The notes: generated from the letters alone by a model not told the origin. 64,000 bases of DNA from Pseudobutyrivibrio xylanivorans (GCF_010906925.1 NZ_VTVE01000001.1:682001-746000); one strand, 5' to 3'; positions 27,520 to 37,179 are shown, numbered from the stretch's first letter. Numbers and translations are program-made.

Positions 27520-28416
27520 ATGGATATCAAAAACGAGCTTCTGGTTAGAGCTGAGTCTGCTGAGGATGTAGTTTGCAGATTCTTGCCTGATGTGGAGGGA
27601 CATCAGGGGATGATTTTCGATGCCATGGAGTACAGTGTTACGGCTGGTGGCAAAAGACTTCGTCCTATTCTTATGAATGAGACATATATCATGTTCGGTG
27701 GCAAGTCAGATGTGATTGAGCCATTTATGGCAGCTATCGAGATGATTCATACATATTCACTAGTGCATGATGATTTGCCCGCCATGGACAATGACATGCT
27801 TCGCCGTGGCAAGCCTACTACACATGCTACCTATGGAGAGGCCATGGGTATTCTTACTGGTGATGCACTTTTAAATTATGCTTTTGAGACAGCATTAAAT
27901 GCCTATGATGCAGAGGATGCTGATGTCAGTGCCATCACATCTGCCATGAGGATTCTTGCCAGAAAGGCAGGGGTATTTGGAATGATTGGCGGTCAGGTTG
28001 TGGATGTTATGTCTGAGAAGCATCAGCTTGATATTGACGAGGAAAAGCTTCATTTTATTTATGAGCTTAAGACTGGCGCCTTGATAGAGGCTTCAATGAT
28101 GATTGGCGCTGCACTTGCCGGAGCCAGCGAGGAGGAGATTACTACAGTTGAGTCTGTAGCATCTATGATTGGTATGGCTTTCCAGATTCAGGATGACATT
28201 CTTGATATAGAGGGTGACGAGGCTAAGCTTGGCAAGCCAATTGGCTCAGATGAGCGCAATGAAAAGAGTACTTACGTTACTTTCGCTGGTATAGAAAAAT
28301 CTAAACAAGAGGTAAGACGTCTTACAGACGAGGCCATTGATAAATTAAATAGCCTTCCAAAGAAAAATGAATTTTTGGTAGAGCTGCTTAATTATCTCGT
28401 TTACAGAGACAACTAG
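27520..28416 (+). CDS. ispA: Polyprenyl (farnesyl/geranyl) diphosphate synthase
   Basis: A 298-aa isoprenoid chain-elongating enzyme of the FPP/GGPP synthase type. First aspartate-rich motif HDDLPAMDNDMLRRGKPTTH (DDxxxxD), second FQIQDDILDIEGD; GGKRLRPIL binds isopentenyl diphosphate. The start at 27520 has AAGGGG (27505-27510) nine bp before it; ATG 27511 is too close to the ribosome site. Next to dxs, so precursor supply and chain synthesis are co-expressed. Confidence 0.94.
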   Translation: MDIKNELLVRAESAEDVVCRFLPDVEGHQGMIFDAMEYSVTAGGKRLRPILMNETYIMFGGKSDVIEPFMAAIEMIHTYSLVHDDLPAMDNDMLRRGKPTTHATYGEAMGILTGDALLNYAFETALNAYDAEDADVSAITSAMRILARKAGVFGMIGGQVVDVMSEKHQLDIDEEKLHFIYELKTGALIEASMMIGAALAGASEEEITTVESVASMIGMAFQIQDDILDIEGDEAKLGKPIGSDERNEKSTYVTFAGIEKSKQEVRRLTDEAIDKLNSLPKKNEFLVELLNYLVYRDN

Positions 28417-28424
28417 GAAAAGTT

Positions 28425-30293
28425 ATGGTTCTTGAAAAAATAAAGCAACCTAATGATATTAAAAATTTAACAGAGGAAGAACTTAAGCTTCTTCCTGATG
28501 AGATTAGGAATTTCCTTATAGAAAATCTATCAAAGACTGGCGGTCATTTGGCTTCCAATCTTGGAGTTATTGAGCTTACTATGGCTCTTCATTTACTTCT
28601 TGATTTTCCTAAGGACAAACTTATATGGGATGTTGGACACCAGGCATATACTCACAAGATTCTCACTGGTAGAGCAGATGAGTTTGAGCATCTGAGACAG
28701 TATGGAGGTATGAGCGGTTTCCCTAAGCGTCAGGAGAGCGATTGTGACAGTTTTGACACAGGTCACAGTTCTACATCACTTTCTGCAGCACTTGGGTATT
28801 GTATGGCTAGGGACCTTCAGGGTGAAGACTACAAGGTGGTTGCTGTTATTGGTGACGGCGCCCTTACAGGTGGTCTTGCTTATGAGGCTCTTAACAATGC
28901 TTCCCAGCTTAAGAAATCAAATTTCCTCATTGTACTTAATGACAATGAGATGTCTATATCTAAAAATGTTGGTGGTATGTCTACCAATCTAGAGAGACTT
29001 AGGACAAGCTCTAAGTATTTAGGACTTAAAAACAACGTTCTTTCATCTTTGGAGTCATGGCCTCACGGAGAACGTATCATTAGAAAGATTCGTAGTGCTA
29101 AAAATGGTATCAAGTCTCTCATGGTGCCCAATATGGTATTTGAGGACTTGGGCATTATGTATTTAGGTCCTGTAGATGGCCACAATGTTAAGGCTATGCT
29201 TGATACTTTCAAGATGGCCAGCAACATAGAAGGACCGGTTTTAGTTCATGTTATTACTAAAAAGGGTAACGGCTATGAGCCTGCTGAGAGACATCCATCT
29301 CGTTTCCATGGTACAGATATTTTCGAGATAGAGACAGGACTTCCACAGAGGAGCAGCAATCCTGGATATACAGATGTTTTCTCAACAGTTATGAGAAAGA
29401 TGGGAGACAGAAATCCTGAGGTAGTTGCCATTACTGCAGCTATGGCTGATGGTGCTGGCCTTAAGCGATTCAGGAATATGTTCCCTGATAGATTTTTTGA
29501 TGTAGGTATAGCAGAGGAGCATGCAGTTACATTTGCTGCTGGACTTGCACTAGGTGGCAGAGTGCCAGTATTTGCAGTGTATTCTTCATTCTTGCAGCGT
29601 GCTTACGACCAGATTTTAGAGGATGTTTGTCTTCAGAATTTGCATGTTATATTTGCAATAGATAGAGCAGGACTTGTTGGTGCTGATGGTAGCACTCATC
29701 AGGGTATTTTTGATGTGAGCTTTTTATCGTCAATGCCAAATATGACAGTGATGGCTCCAAAGAATAAATGGGAGCTTTCTGATATGATGAAGTTTGCAGT
29801 GGCATACGACGGACCGATTGCTATTAGATATCCTAGAGGAGAGGCTTACTGTGGTCTTAAGGAGCATCGAGCTGAGATAGTTCTTGGCAAGGCTGAACAG
29901 ATTAAGGCAGGTAAGAAAGTTATGCTTCTTGCTCTTGGATCAATGGTTAAAAGGGCAGAGGAAGTGGAGGCACTTCTTTTGGACCATGGCATTGATGCAG
30001 GTATCTGCAATGCTAGATTTGCAAAGCCACTTGATGAGCAGTACATCAGAGGACTTGCCAATGACTATGATTTGATAGTCACTATGGAGGAAAATGTTGT
30101 AACTGGTGGATTTGGTCAGCAGGTACAGACATTCCTTGTGGATAATGGATATAAGGGACAGGTACTTAAGATTGCTGTGCCAGACGAATTTGTTCAGCAC
30201 GGCAGTGTGACCCTTTTATTTAAGGAGCTTAAGATGGACGCCCAGTCTATCGCTGAGCGAGTATTAGATGCTCTTAAAAATAGACCAAATTAG
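28425..30293 (+). CDS. dxs: 1-deoxy-D-xylulose-5-phosphate synthase
   Basis: A 622-aa thiamine-diphosphate enzyme, first step of the MEP isoprenoid pathway (pyruvate plus glyceraldehyde 3-phosphate). GDGALTGGLAYEALNNA is the TPP-binding motif; IAEEHAVTFAAGLA and DRAGLVGADGSTHQG are conserved Dxs signatures. Full length. It lies 8 bp after ispA in the housekeeping run. Confidence 0.97.
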   Translation: MVLEKIKQPNDIKNLTEEELKLLPDEIRNFLIENLSKTGGHLASNLGVIELTMALHLLLDFPKDKLIWDVGHQAYTHKILTGRADEFEHLRQYGGMSGFPKRQESDCDSFDTGHSSTSLSAALGYCMARDLQGEDYKVVAVIGDGALTGGLAYEALNNASQLKKSNFLIVLNDNEMSISKNVGGMSTNLERLRTSSKYLGLKNNVLSSLESWPHGERIIRKIRSAKNGIKSLMVPNMVFEDLGIMYLGPVDGHNVKAMLDTFKMASNIEGPVLVHVITKKGNGYEPAERHPSRFHGTDIFEIETGLPQRSSNPGYTDVFSTVMRKMGDRNPEVVAITAAMADGAGLKRFRNMFPDRFFDVGIAEEHAVTFAAGLALGGRVPVFAVYSSFLQRAYDQILEDVCLQNLHVIFAIDRAGLVGADGSTHQGIFDVSFLSSMPNMTVMAPKNKWELSDMMKFAVAYDGPIAIRYPRGEAYCGLKEHRAEIVLGKAEQIKAGKKVMLLALGSMVKRAEEVEALLLDHGIDAGICNARFAKPLDEQYIRGLANDYDLIVTMEENVVTGGFGQQVQTFLVDNGYKGQVLKIAVPDEFVQHGSVTLLFKELKMDAQSIAERVLDALKNRPN

Positions 30294-30311
30294 TTTTTAT
30301 AGGAAGTTAAA

Positions 30312-31109
30312 ATGAAAGAAAGACTTGATGTTGTATTAGTAGACCGAGGTTTTGCACCTTCTAGAGAGAAGGCCAAGACCATGATAATGGAGGGCAATGT
30401 TTTCGTTAAGGGTAATCGCGAGGACAAGGCCGGCACTAAAATAGACGTAGATGCTGATATTGAGATTCACGGACAGCAGCTTAAGTATGTTAGCCGCGGT
30501 GGACTTAAGCTTGAGAAAGCTATGACTCATTTTGACATCACATTAGATGGCAAGGTGTGCATGGATATTGGAGCATCTACTGGCGGGTTTACTGATTGCA
30601 TGCTTCAAAATGGTGCATCAAAGGTATTTTCTGTTGATGTAGGATATGGACAGTTTGCTTGGAAATTAAGACAGGACCCTAGAGTTGTCTGCATGGAGAA
30701 AACTAACATCCGCTATGTCACTTTAGATGACATAGGAGAGCAGCTTGATTTTGCATCAGTGGATGTTTCATTTATCAGCTTGACTAAGGTACTTGGACCT
30801 GCAAAGGCTCTTCTTAAAGAGGATGCTGAGATGGTTTGTCTTATCAAGCCACAGTTTGAGGCAGGCAGAGAAAAGGTCGGCAAAAAGGGCGTTGTCAGAG
30901 ACCCAGCAGTCCATGAGGAAGTTATTAATACCATTATTGATTTCGTTACTGAAATCGGTTTTCATGTTCTTCATTTGGAGTATTCTCCAATTAAGGGACC
31001 TGAAGGGAATATAGAGTACTTGATTCACATTTCGACTTTGGAAAAACAGGGGGAAGCAATTGATGTGTCTGCAGTAGTAGCTGCGGCTCACGGTAGCTTA
31101 GACAAATAA
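30312..31109 (+). CDS. tlyA: TlyA family rRNA 2'-O-methyltransferase
   Basis: A 265-aa protein with an N-terminal S4 RNA-binding domain (RLDVVLVDRGFAPSREKAKTMIMEGNVFV) and a C-terminal Rossmann methyltransferase (CMDIGASTGGFTDCMLQNGA, then DVSFISLTKVLGP and MVCLIKPQFEAGREKVGKKGVV). TlyA enzymes methylate 16S/23S rRNA. Its stop and the nadK start share an adenine, indicating coupling. Confidence 0.94.
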   Translation: MKERLDVVLVDRGFAPSREKAKTMIMEGNVFVKGNREDKAGTKIDVDADIEIHGQQLKYVSRGGLKLEKAMTHFDITLDGKVCMDIGASTGGFTDCMLQNGASKVFSVDVGYGQFAWKLRQDPRVVCMEKTNIRYVTLDDIGEQLDFASVDVSFISLTKVLGPAKALLKEDAEMVCLIKPQFEAGREKVGKKGVVRDPAVHEEVINTIIDFVTEIGFHVLHLEYSPIKGPEGNIEYLIHISTLEKQGEAIDVSAVVAAAHGSLDK

Positions 31110-31954
31110 TGAAGAATTTTTTAATTGTTGCACGTTCATTTAGCGATTTACATGAAGAATATATTGGGATTATCACTGATTATATTAAGAGCAAGGGTGG
31201 TATGTGTATCCTTGATTTGGCTACTTGCCCAGATAGCTCTGAGGCTGAGGTGACAGTTGATGACAATATAGAGTGTATTATCACTGTAGGCGGTGATGGT
31301 ACAGTTGTCAGAGTGGCACAAAATGTTACCAATCGCAAGATTCCTATCGTAGGTCTTAATTGTGGACATCTGGGTTATCTTTGCGATATGACAGTTGACA
31401 ATGTTATTCACTGTCTTGATCAGTTGCTTAGCGACAATTACAAGATTGATGAGAGAATGATGTTAGAAGGGGAGTGTTCTAGCGACAGCAATAATAAGTT
31501 CAGAGCACTTAATGATATAGTGGTTGCATCGGAGGCAGCAGGACTCTATGTTCTCAACCTTACTGTTAAGGTCAATGGAATTCAGCTGTATTGCCACAAT
31601 TGCGATGGACTTATTGTTTCAACACCAACAGGTTCTACAGCATATAATCTTTCCGCAAATGGACCTATAGTTAGTCCACATGCTGATTGTATTATTCTTA
31701 CACCTATCAATCCACATACCCTTAATTCAAGAAGTATTATTCTATCTTCTAATGATGAGGTGGAGGTATCTATTTCAGCCCGTCACGAGGAGGATAATGC
31801 TAAGGCTAATGTTATTTATGACGGTACACTTAGACAGGTCCTTCTTAATGAAGATACTCTTAAGATATACCGTTCAAAGACTACATCCCATATGGTGATG
31901 CTTGAAAATGTTAACTTCTTAGAGAGAATAAGAGCACGAATGCAGGAGATTTAA
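31109..31954 (+). CDS. nadK: NAD kinase
   Basis: A 281-aa ATP-dependent NAD kinase making NADP+. GGDGTVVRVAQ is the catalytic GGDGT motif, followed by NCGHLGYLCD and STPTGSTAYNLSANGPIV. This placement between tlyA and argR is a known Firmicutes arrangement. The ORF abuts argR without a gap. Confidence 0.96.
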   Translation: MKNFLIVARSFSDLHEEYIGIITDYIKSKGGMCILDLATCPDSSEAEVTVDDNIECIITVGGDGTVVRVAQNVTNRKIPIVGLNCGHLGYLCDMTVDNVIHCLDQLLSDNYKIDERMMLEGECSSDSNNKFRALNDIVVASEAAGLYVLNLTVKVNGIQLYCHNCDGLIVSTPTGSTAYNLSANGPIVSPHADCIILTPINPHTLNSRSIILSSNDEVEVSISARHEEDNAKANVIYDGTLRQVLLNEDTLKIYRSKTTSHMVMLENVNFLERIRARMQEI

Positions 31955-32413
31955 ATGAAGATTGAGAGACAAACCAAGATTCTAGAATTGATTGTAAAAA
32001 ACGAAATAGGAACACAGGAGGAACTTACAGCAAAGCTTGAGGAAGCAGGCTTTAATGCTACTCAGGCTACAGTGTCACGTGATATCCGCGAGATGAAGCT
32101 GACAAAGGTAGCTGATGCTTCTGGCAAGCTTCGCTATGTTGCATTTAAGACCACTCAGGATGATATGAACGAGAAATATATTCGTATTTTCCTAGATGGA
32201 TTTGTTTCTATGGACAATGCTACAAACATACTTGTAGTAAAGACTGTTTCGGGTATGGCAATGGCTGTGGCGGCAGCACTTGACCATATGGATTTTCCTG
32301 AGATAGTTGGCTCAATTGCTGGTGATGATACTATTATGTGTGCCGTAAGAACACTTGATGATACAGTTAATCTTATGGGCAAACTTAAGAAAATTATTGA
32401 CCGCAGCAAATAG
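31955..32413 (+). CDS. argR: Arginine repressor ArgR/AhrC
   Basis: A 152-aa regulator: N-terminal winged HTH (KIERQTKILELIVKNEIGTQEELTAKLEEAG; ATVSRDIREMKLTK) and C-terminal hexamerisation/arginine domain with GDDTIMCAVRT. It should repress arginine biosynthesis when arginine is plentiful; candidate boxes lie between argG and argC about 18 kb downstream. Located next to recN as in Bacillus ahrC. Confidence 0.96.
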   Translation: MKIERQTKILELIVKNEIGTQEELTAKLEEAGFNATQATVSRDIREMKLTKVADASGKLRYVAFKTTQDDMNEKYIRIFLDGFVSMDNATNILVVKTVSGMAMAVAAALDHMDFPEIVGSIAGDDTIMCAVRTLDDTVNLMGKLKKIIDRSK

Positions 32414-32485
32414 ATTTAGACTATAGATTAAAGCTATGGGGCTTTGATTTTAGATTTGAATATAGGCGTAGAAAAGGAGAATAAT

Positions 32486-34165
32486 ATGCTTGCTAGCTTG
32501 CATGTGAAAAATTTAGCGCTTATCGATGAAGAAGAGATTATATTTTCAAAGGGACTTAATATCCTTTCAGGTGAGACAGGTGCTGGTAAATCTATTATTT
32601 TAGGTGCACTTCATCTCAGCCTTGGTGACAAGGCTTCAAAGGATTTTCTTAGAGATGCAGAATCTGAGGCTTTTGTTGAGGCGGTTTATCTTATTAATGA
32701 TGAGAAGACAAAAGAAGCTCTTAGAGCTCTTGATGTTGAGCCTTACGATGACGAGGTCATCATGAGCCGCAAGATTACAGAGTCAAGGAGCGTTGGCAAA
32801 ATCAACGGAGAGCAGGTTCCTGCTTCTAAGCTCAAAGAGGTGGGGGATATCCTTCTTGATATTTACGGTCAAAAGGAGCACCAGTCACTTCTCAACACCC
32901 ACAAGCATATGGAGCTTTTGGATGAATTTGCAAAAAATGATATAGGTGATTTAAAGGAGAAAATCGCAGAGAGCTATGGACAGTATAGAGATCTTATAAA
33001 GGAGCTTGATGAGGCTAAGGCTAGCGATGTATCTAAGGAGAGAGAGATAGTTCTTTTAGATCATGAGATAAATGAAATTGAGTCTGCTCAGCTTAAAATA
33101 GGTGAGGATGAGGAGCTGGAGGACGAGTACAGACGCTTGTCTAATTTCAGCAAGACTATGGAATCATTTGGCAGAGCACATGAAGCTATGGCAGGTGATG
33201 GAGGAGCGTCAGATGCTCTTAGTAGCGCTATTTCAGAGATTCGTCATATTGAGGGAATTGATGAGAGAGCACCAGAATTCTTAGCTATGCTTAATGATGC
33301 AGATAGCATTATTTCAGATTTTAACCGTGAGCTTTCAAGCTACATGTCAGATGCAGCTTTTGATGCCAATAGATTTAATGAGGTAGAGATTCGTCTCAAT
33401 GAAATCAATAGATTAAAGGATAAATATGGCCCTACTATTGAGATTATCTTAGAGGAGCTTAAGAAGCGTCAGGACCAGAAGGCTAAGTTCGAATCTTTCG
33501 ATGAGTATTTAGCTGACCTTAAGAAAAAGGTTGATGAGGCAACTGCTGAGCTTTCTGCACTTTCTGATAAGCTTTCAGATATCAGACATGCTTCAGCCAA
33601 GGTTCTCTCTAAGAAAATGCAGGAAGCTATGAGCGACTTGAATTTCTTGAATACTGAGTTTGATGTAGAGTTAAAGCGACTTGATCATTTTACAGACAAC
33701 GGTGTAGATGACGGTCAGTTTGTAATCTGCACTAATCCAGGTGAGCCACTTCGTCCACTTAAGGATATTGCTTCAGGTGGTGAGATGAGCCGAATTATGC
33801 TTGCTATCAAGACTGTACTTGCTTCAGGCGGCGGCATTGATACACTTATTTTCGATGAGATAGATGCTGGTATTTCGGGAAGAACAGCACAGGCTGTTTC
33901 TGAGAAGTTATCTACTGTGGCATCAGCCCATCAGGTTATCTGTATTACTCATTTGCCACAGATTGCTGCCATGGCTGATACTCATTTCTTAATTGAGAAG
34001 AATGTGGAGAATGGTCATACTATTTCTGGAATTAAGAAGCTTCATTCGGATGAGGCTGTACCAGAGCTTGCCCGTATGCTTGGTGGTGCTCAGATAACAG
34101 AGGCAGTTATGGAAAATGCCCGCGAGATGAGAAATCTGGCTCTTGAATATAAAAAGAATTCCTAA
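32486..34165 (+). CDS. recN: DNA repair protein RecN
   Basis: A 559-aa SMC-like ATPase: Walker A GETGAGKSIILGAL at the N-terminus, long coiled-coil regions around residues 150-350, then the C-terminal ASGGEMSRIMLAIK signature and LIFDEIDAGISGRTAQ Walker B. Acts in double-strand-break repair. The start ATG 32486 has AAAAGGAG upstream; a longer reading from 32444 has none. Converges on the SprT-like gene with 4 bp overlap of stops. Confidence 0.95.
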   Translation: MLASLHVKNLALIDEEEIIFSKGLNILSGETGAGKSIILGALHLSLGDKASKDFLRDAESEAFVEAVYLINDEKTKEALRALDVEPYDDEVIMSRKITESRSVGKINGEQVPASKLKEVGDILLDIYGQKEHQSLLNTHKHMELLDEFAKNDIGDLKEKIAESYGQYRDLIKELDEAKASDVSKEREIVLLDHEINEIESAQLKIGEDEELEDEYRRLSNFSKTMESFGRAHEAMAGDGGASDALSSAISEIRHIEGIDERAPEFLAMLNDADSIISDFNRELSSYMSDAAFDANRFNEVEIRLNEINRLKDKYGPTIEIILEELKKRQDQKAKFESFDEYLADLKKKVDEATAELSALSDKLSDIRHASAKVLSKKMQEAMSDLNFLNTEFDVELKRLDHFTDNGVDDGQFVICTNPGEPLRPLKDIASGGEMSRIMLAIKTVLASGGGIDTLIFDEIDAGISGRTAQAVSEKLSTVASAHQVICITHLPQIAAMADTHFLIEKNVENGHTISGIKKLHSDEAVPELARMLGGAQITEAVMENAREMRNLALEYKKNS

Positions 34166-34674
34166 GCCATTTTCTTTTGCCAGGCAACAGCACCGCATCT
34201 GCCACATCCGTATTTACGATAGTTTTTAGTAAACTGACTGTCGCGCTTTCGATAGATGGTTGCACCGCAGTTGCCACAAGTAAATATATATTTGATAGCC
34301 ATAGAGGAGTTGGACTTGTAGTCTTCAACTCCTTTTTCTATGCCTGTTGTTACACGCTTGATATTGTATCCATATACCTGATTCATAACCTCAGCATAGT
34401 ATTTCCACTGGCCAGTATGCTTCATGCAATTCTTGCAGGTATGTAAAATCTCATGAATAATAGTTTCTTTGCAGGATTTCTCTGTAATTCTATCGTCATT
34501 AAGAAGAGCCTCAGCTATTTGGATTTCAAAAGTCTTGTCAGGATTTTGCTTGCAAAGTCCCCATCTACTTTTTGCTCTTTTATTAATAGTCCATGAGGTG
34601 ATATTGCCAGGCTTAATGCCTACGTGGGTTACCTCCTTCATTGATTCAGTTATCAGTCGATTAAAATCTTTCAT
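34162..34674 (-). CDS. SprT-like zinc metalloprotease-type protein
   Basis: A 170-aa SprT-domain protein. HEILHTCKNCMKHTGQWK holds the HExxH metal site with a third ligand downstream; the C-terminal zinc ribbon has two CxxC pairs (CGNCGATIY and CGRCGAVAW). SprT-like proteins in bacteria are short and of uncertain function; eukaryotic Spartan proteases of this fold cut DNA-protein crosslinks, and the location beside recN makes a repair role attractive but unproven. Confidence 0.9.
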   Translation of the reverse strand: MKDFNRLITESMKEVTHVGIKPGNITSWTINKRAKSRWGLCKQNPDKTFEIQIAEALLNDDRITEKSCKETIIHEILHTCKNCMKHTGQWKYYAEVMNQVYGYNIKRVTTGIEKGVEDYKSNSSMAIKYIFTCGNCGATIYRKRDSQFTKNYRKYGCGRCGAVAWQKKMA

Positions 34675-34845
34675 AGTATATACGGTTTACATTTTACCTT
34701 ATTAGATTATTGCCTTCGTATCCAGGTTATTATATCTATTTTGACCTAAAAGAGAAATAGATTAGTTATGGTTTAACTTAGTCATCAATGAATTCAATTT
34801 AGTCTAAATGGGTGGAAATGACTAAATTAAAAGGTTATTTATAGA

Positions 34846-34893
34846 TTGACACCTTGTGTTAAGATACATATACTAAAATGCAACAGTGTTGCA
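34846..34893 (+). promoter_or_regulatory. Promoter with operator-like palindrome at the start site
   Basis: TTGACA (34846-34851), 17-bp spacer, TATACT (34869-34874): near-consensus. TGCAACAGTGTTGCA (34879-34893) is an inverted repeat with 6-bp arms lying where transcription would begin. A further inverted repeat AATTTAGTC/GACTAAATT spans 34796-34828 upstream. The arrangement suggests a strong promoter held off by a repressor. Confidence 0.75.
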
Positions 34894-34906
34894 AATTAGA
34901 AAGAGG

Positions 34907-35851
34907 GTGGACATTATTAACACAGGTGTTTATATTTTTGCTGGATTTTTAGAGAGTGGTAAGACTACAGCATTACAGGGTGTTTTGACGAGAAATGCTG
35001 ATGTGATTAACAAGGAAAATAAATCAGTTATTATCTGTACTGAGGATGGAGAGGAAGAGTACGATAGCAACCAGCTTAAAGAGATTAATACCTCAGTAGT
35101 TATGATGGAGGATGAGGATTCTTTTGATCTTGATTATCTAGAGAAGATTCAGGAAGAATATTCTCCGTCAACAGTTTATATAGAATTTAACGGAATGTGG
35201 GATTTGAAGAAATTCATAGAAAAGCCTATGCCAGAGGGGTGGATTATTATGAATGTATTTACTCTTGTGGATGCTACCACATTTGAGATTTATTTGACAA
35301 ATATGCGCCAGGTCATTATGAATCCAATCAGCGTTTCAGATGTCATTTTATTTAACAGATGTACAGAAAATACTAAAAAGGGAGAGATTAGAAGACCTAT
35401 CAAGATTTTAAATCCAAATGGTCAGCTGTTTTTCTCAAGAATGGATGGTTCCATAGATGATGGAATGGAAGATTTTCTCATGCCACAGGAGGATGGCATT
35501 GTTCATGTGGAGGAGGATATTTTCTGCTCTTGGTTTGTAGATTGTATTGAAAATCCTGACAAATATTACGGCAAGCGTGTGGCATTTAAGGCTATGGTTA
35601 CCTCGGGAAAGGGACTTGCTGCTAATCAGTTTTATGTGGGAAGGCTTGCAGCTATTTGTTGTCAGGCTGATGCCCAGTTTATTGGATTCATAGCTGAGGC
35701 AAAAGAAAATAAGCCTAATGACAAGGATTGGATTGAGATGGAAGCTACTGTTGAAAGAGGTCAACTTAGCGAGGGCAAGCAGATTATTCTTTTAAATGCA
35801 AATTCTATCAAGCAGGTAGATAAGCCTGAGGATATTTATATCTATGCATAG
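34907..35851 (+). CDS. COG0523 GTPase fused to a YcgQ (TIGR03943)-like domain
   Basis: About 315 aa. N-terminal half: G3E GTPase fold with Walker A GFLESGKTT and a Walker B-like VYIEFNGMWD; the guanine-specificity motif is degenerate (LFNRCT) and the CxCC metal motif usual in COG0523 is not seen. C-terminal third: RLAAICCQADAQFIGFIAE matches the CCxADA pattern of the YcgQ/TIGR03943 family, found with YcgR permeases and tied to zinc control. Start codon is unsure: GTG 34907 is conventional, but GAGGG at 34903-34907 would better serve ATT codons at 34913/34916, and GTG 34886 lies inside the operator. Confidence 0.72.
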   Translation: MDIINTGVYIFAGFLESGKTTALQGVLTRNADVINKENKSVIICTEDGEEEYDSNQLKEINTSVVMMEDEDSFDLDYLEKIQEEYSPSTVYIEFNGMWDLKKFIEKPMPEGWIIMNVFTLVDATTFEIYLTNMRQVIMNPISVSDVILFNRCTENTKKGEIRRPIKILNPNGQLFFSRMDGSIDDGMEDFLMPQEDGIVHVEEDIFCSWFVDCIENPDKYYGKRVAFKAMVTSGKGLAANQFYVGRLAAICCQADAQFIGFIAEAKENKPNDKDWIEMEATVERGQLSEGKQIILLNANSIKQVDKPEDIYIYA

Positions 35852-35930
35852 ATTCTAGCCATATAGCAACAGTGGCATTATGTGATATACTTTAGGTACG
35901 TTATGCTAGTTGTTAAAGGGGATTGAGTTT

Positions 35931-36692
35931 ATGTACATAAATACGAAGAAACATTATCTTTCAAAATCAATATATATTTCTGCAGGAATAGGACTTTTAG
36001 CTCAAATCGTAAATGCGGTTTCCAGAATATTTTTTGATGCAAAAGTTGCTGAGCCGGATATGCTAAATCAGGTTATTTTTATTGTTAGCATGGTTCTGCA
36101 GGTGGTAGTTATTCTTGTGATTATCTTTGTTTTTAGTTATTACATCCGTCAGATGCGCCATATAGTGCGTCTAATGAAGGACGATGATTCTGATGAGATG
36201 GCTATATTACAGAGAAAATATATACCAGATGATATATCTAGTTTAAAGGCAGAAGCTATTTATCAGCTACTAGAAATTTGGGCGTCGATATTTGTTTTTG
36301 TGCAGATAATGTCCCTGGTTTCCAACTATGAATATAGAAGTCTGATTCGTAGACTTTCAGAGCTTATACCGCTAGATAGCTACGAAAATGCGGTAACATT
36401 TTACGATATATATAACTCAACACATGGTTTTAAGTATATCGGTATGTTTGCCGCCCTTATCATTGGAATATTTGTAACTGCCGTCTTCTTAAAAGATAGA
36501 TTTTTAAAGATTGTCACTGTCAGTGTGACAGGAGTGTTTATGCTGGCATTTACAATTTTTCAGATGATTACTTTTGAGACTAATTTCAAAATTATAAGTA
36601 TAGTATGGACTTCCATCATCTATCACGGTCTAGAAACCATAGGACTTATATTATTTGCTATTTACTTATCTAAGAATTACAAGGGGCTTTAG
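35931..36692 (+). CDS. Multi-pass membrane protein, unknown
   Basis: About 253 aa, mostly hydrophobic, with about six membrane segments (about residues 13-33, 43-70, 115-138, 170-195, 200-220, 225-248) and a charged cytoplasmic loop (RQMRHIVRLMKDDDSDEMAILQRKYIP). AAAGGGGA sits before ATG 35931. It follows the COG0523 fusion gene by 79 bp, so shared control is possible but not shown. I do not recognise a family. Confidence 0.72.
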   Translation: MYINTKKHYLSKSIYISAGIGLLAQIVNAVSRIFFDAKVAEPDMLNQVIFIVSMVLQVVVILVIIFVFSYYIRQMRHIVRLMKDDDSDEMAILQRKYIPDDISSLKAEAIYQLLEIWASIFVFVQIMSLVSNYEYRSLIRRLSELIPLDSYENAVTFYDIYNSTHGFKYIGMFAALIIGIFVTAVFLKDRFLKIVTVSVTGVFMLAFTIFQMITFETNFKIISIVWTSIIYHGLETIGLILFAIYLSKNYKGL

Positions 36693-36693
36693 A

Positions 36694-37029
36694 TTACAGA
36701 TTTTTCTCGCCCCATCTTTTAAGCTCTAATAGAATTGGTATGATGCTTTTTGCCTTGTCAGTGAGAGAGTATTCTACTCTGACAGGCATCTCATCATATT
36801 GCTTTCTGATGACCATTCCAGATTCTTCAAGTTCTTTTAGAGAGTTGGCTAGCATTGTATTTGTGATGCCATACACAGCACGTCTAAGGTCACCATATCT
36901 GACTACTTCGTCCTTATCGATGACGCATAGAATCATTATTTTCCATTTTCCACCAACTATATTTAGGACCTTCTTAAGGCCACAGTCCTCACCGGCAATA
37001 TTGTCACATAAAGGTTCTTTCTTGCTCAT
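36694..37029 (-). CDS. HxlR-family transcriptional regulator
   Basis: A 111-aa winged-helix regulator: CDNIAGEDCGLKKVLNIVGGKWKIMILCVI at the N-terminus, then the HTH (YGDLRRAVYGITNTMLANSLKELEESGMV) and wing. Two Cys near the N-terminus (residues about 8 and 16) resemble those sensing electrophiles or redox stress in YodB/HypR-type members. Divergent from a ferredoxin/NapH/CoA-disulfide reductase operon whose promoter carries a palindrome, the likely operator. The start is 37029, with AAAGGA eight bp before it. Confidence 0.92.
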   Translation of the reverse strand: MSKKEPLCDNIAGEDCGLKKVLNIVGGKWKIMILCVIDKDEVVRYGDLRRAVYGITNTMLANSLKELEESGMVIRKQYDEMPVRVEYSLTDKAKSIIPILLELKRWGEKNL

Positions 37030-37094
37030 ATTCCATGTCCTTTCTATAAGCATCTGGTCAGTTTTTTCTGACTAGGTCAATAATTTCTGCGTAC

Positions 37095-37140
37095 TTGATA
37101 TATTTTATGTACCACCTATAATAAACTTATCAATTGATAA
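37095..37140 (+). promoter_or_regulatory. Redox operon promoter with perfect palindromic operator
   Basis: TTGATA (37095-37100), 16-bp spacer, TATAAT (37117-37122). TTATCAATTGATAA (37127-37140) is a perfect 14-bp palindrome over the start site. It is the natural binding site for the divergent HxlR regulator; binding would block transcription of the ferredoxin operon. Confidence 0.7.
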
Positions 37141-37179
37141 ACGCAACAATAAAAATAGAAAGGTGTCTGATATTTAAGA

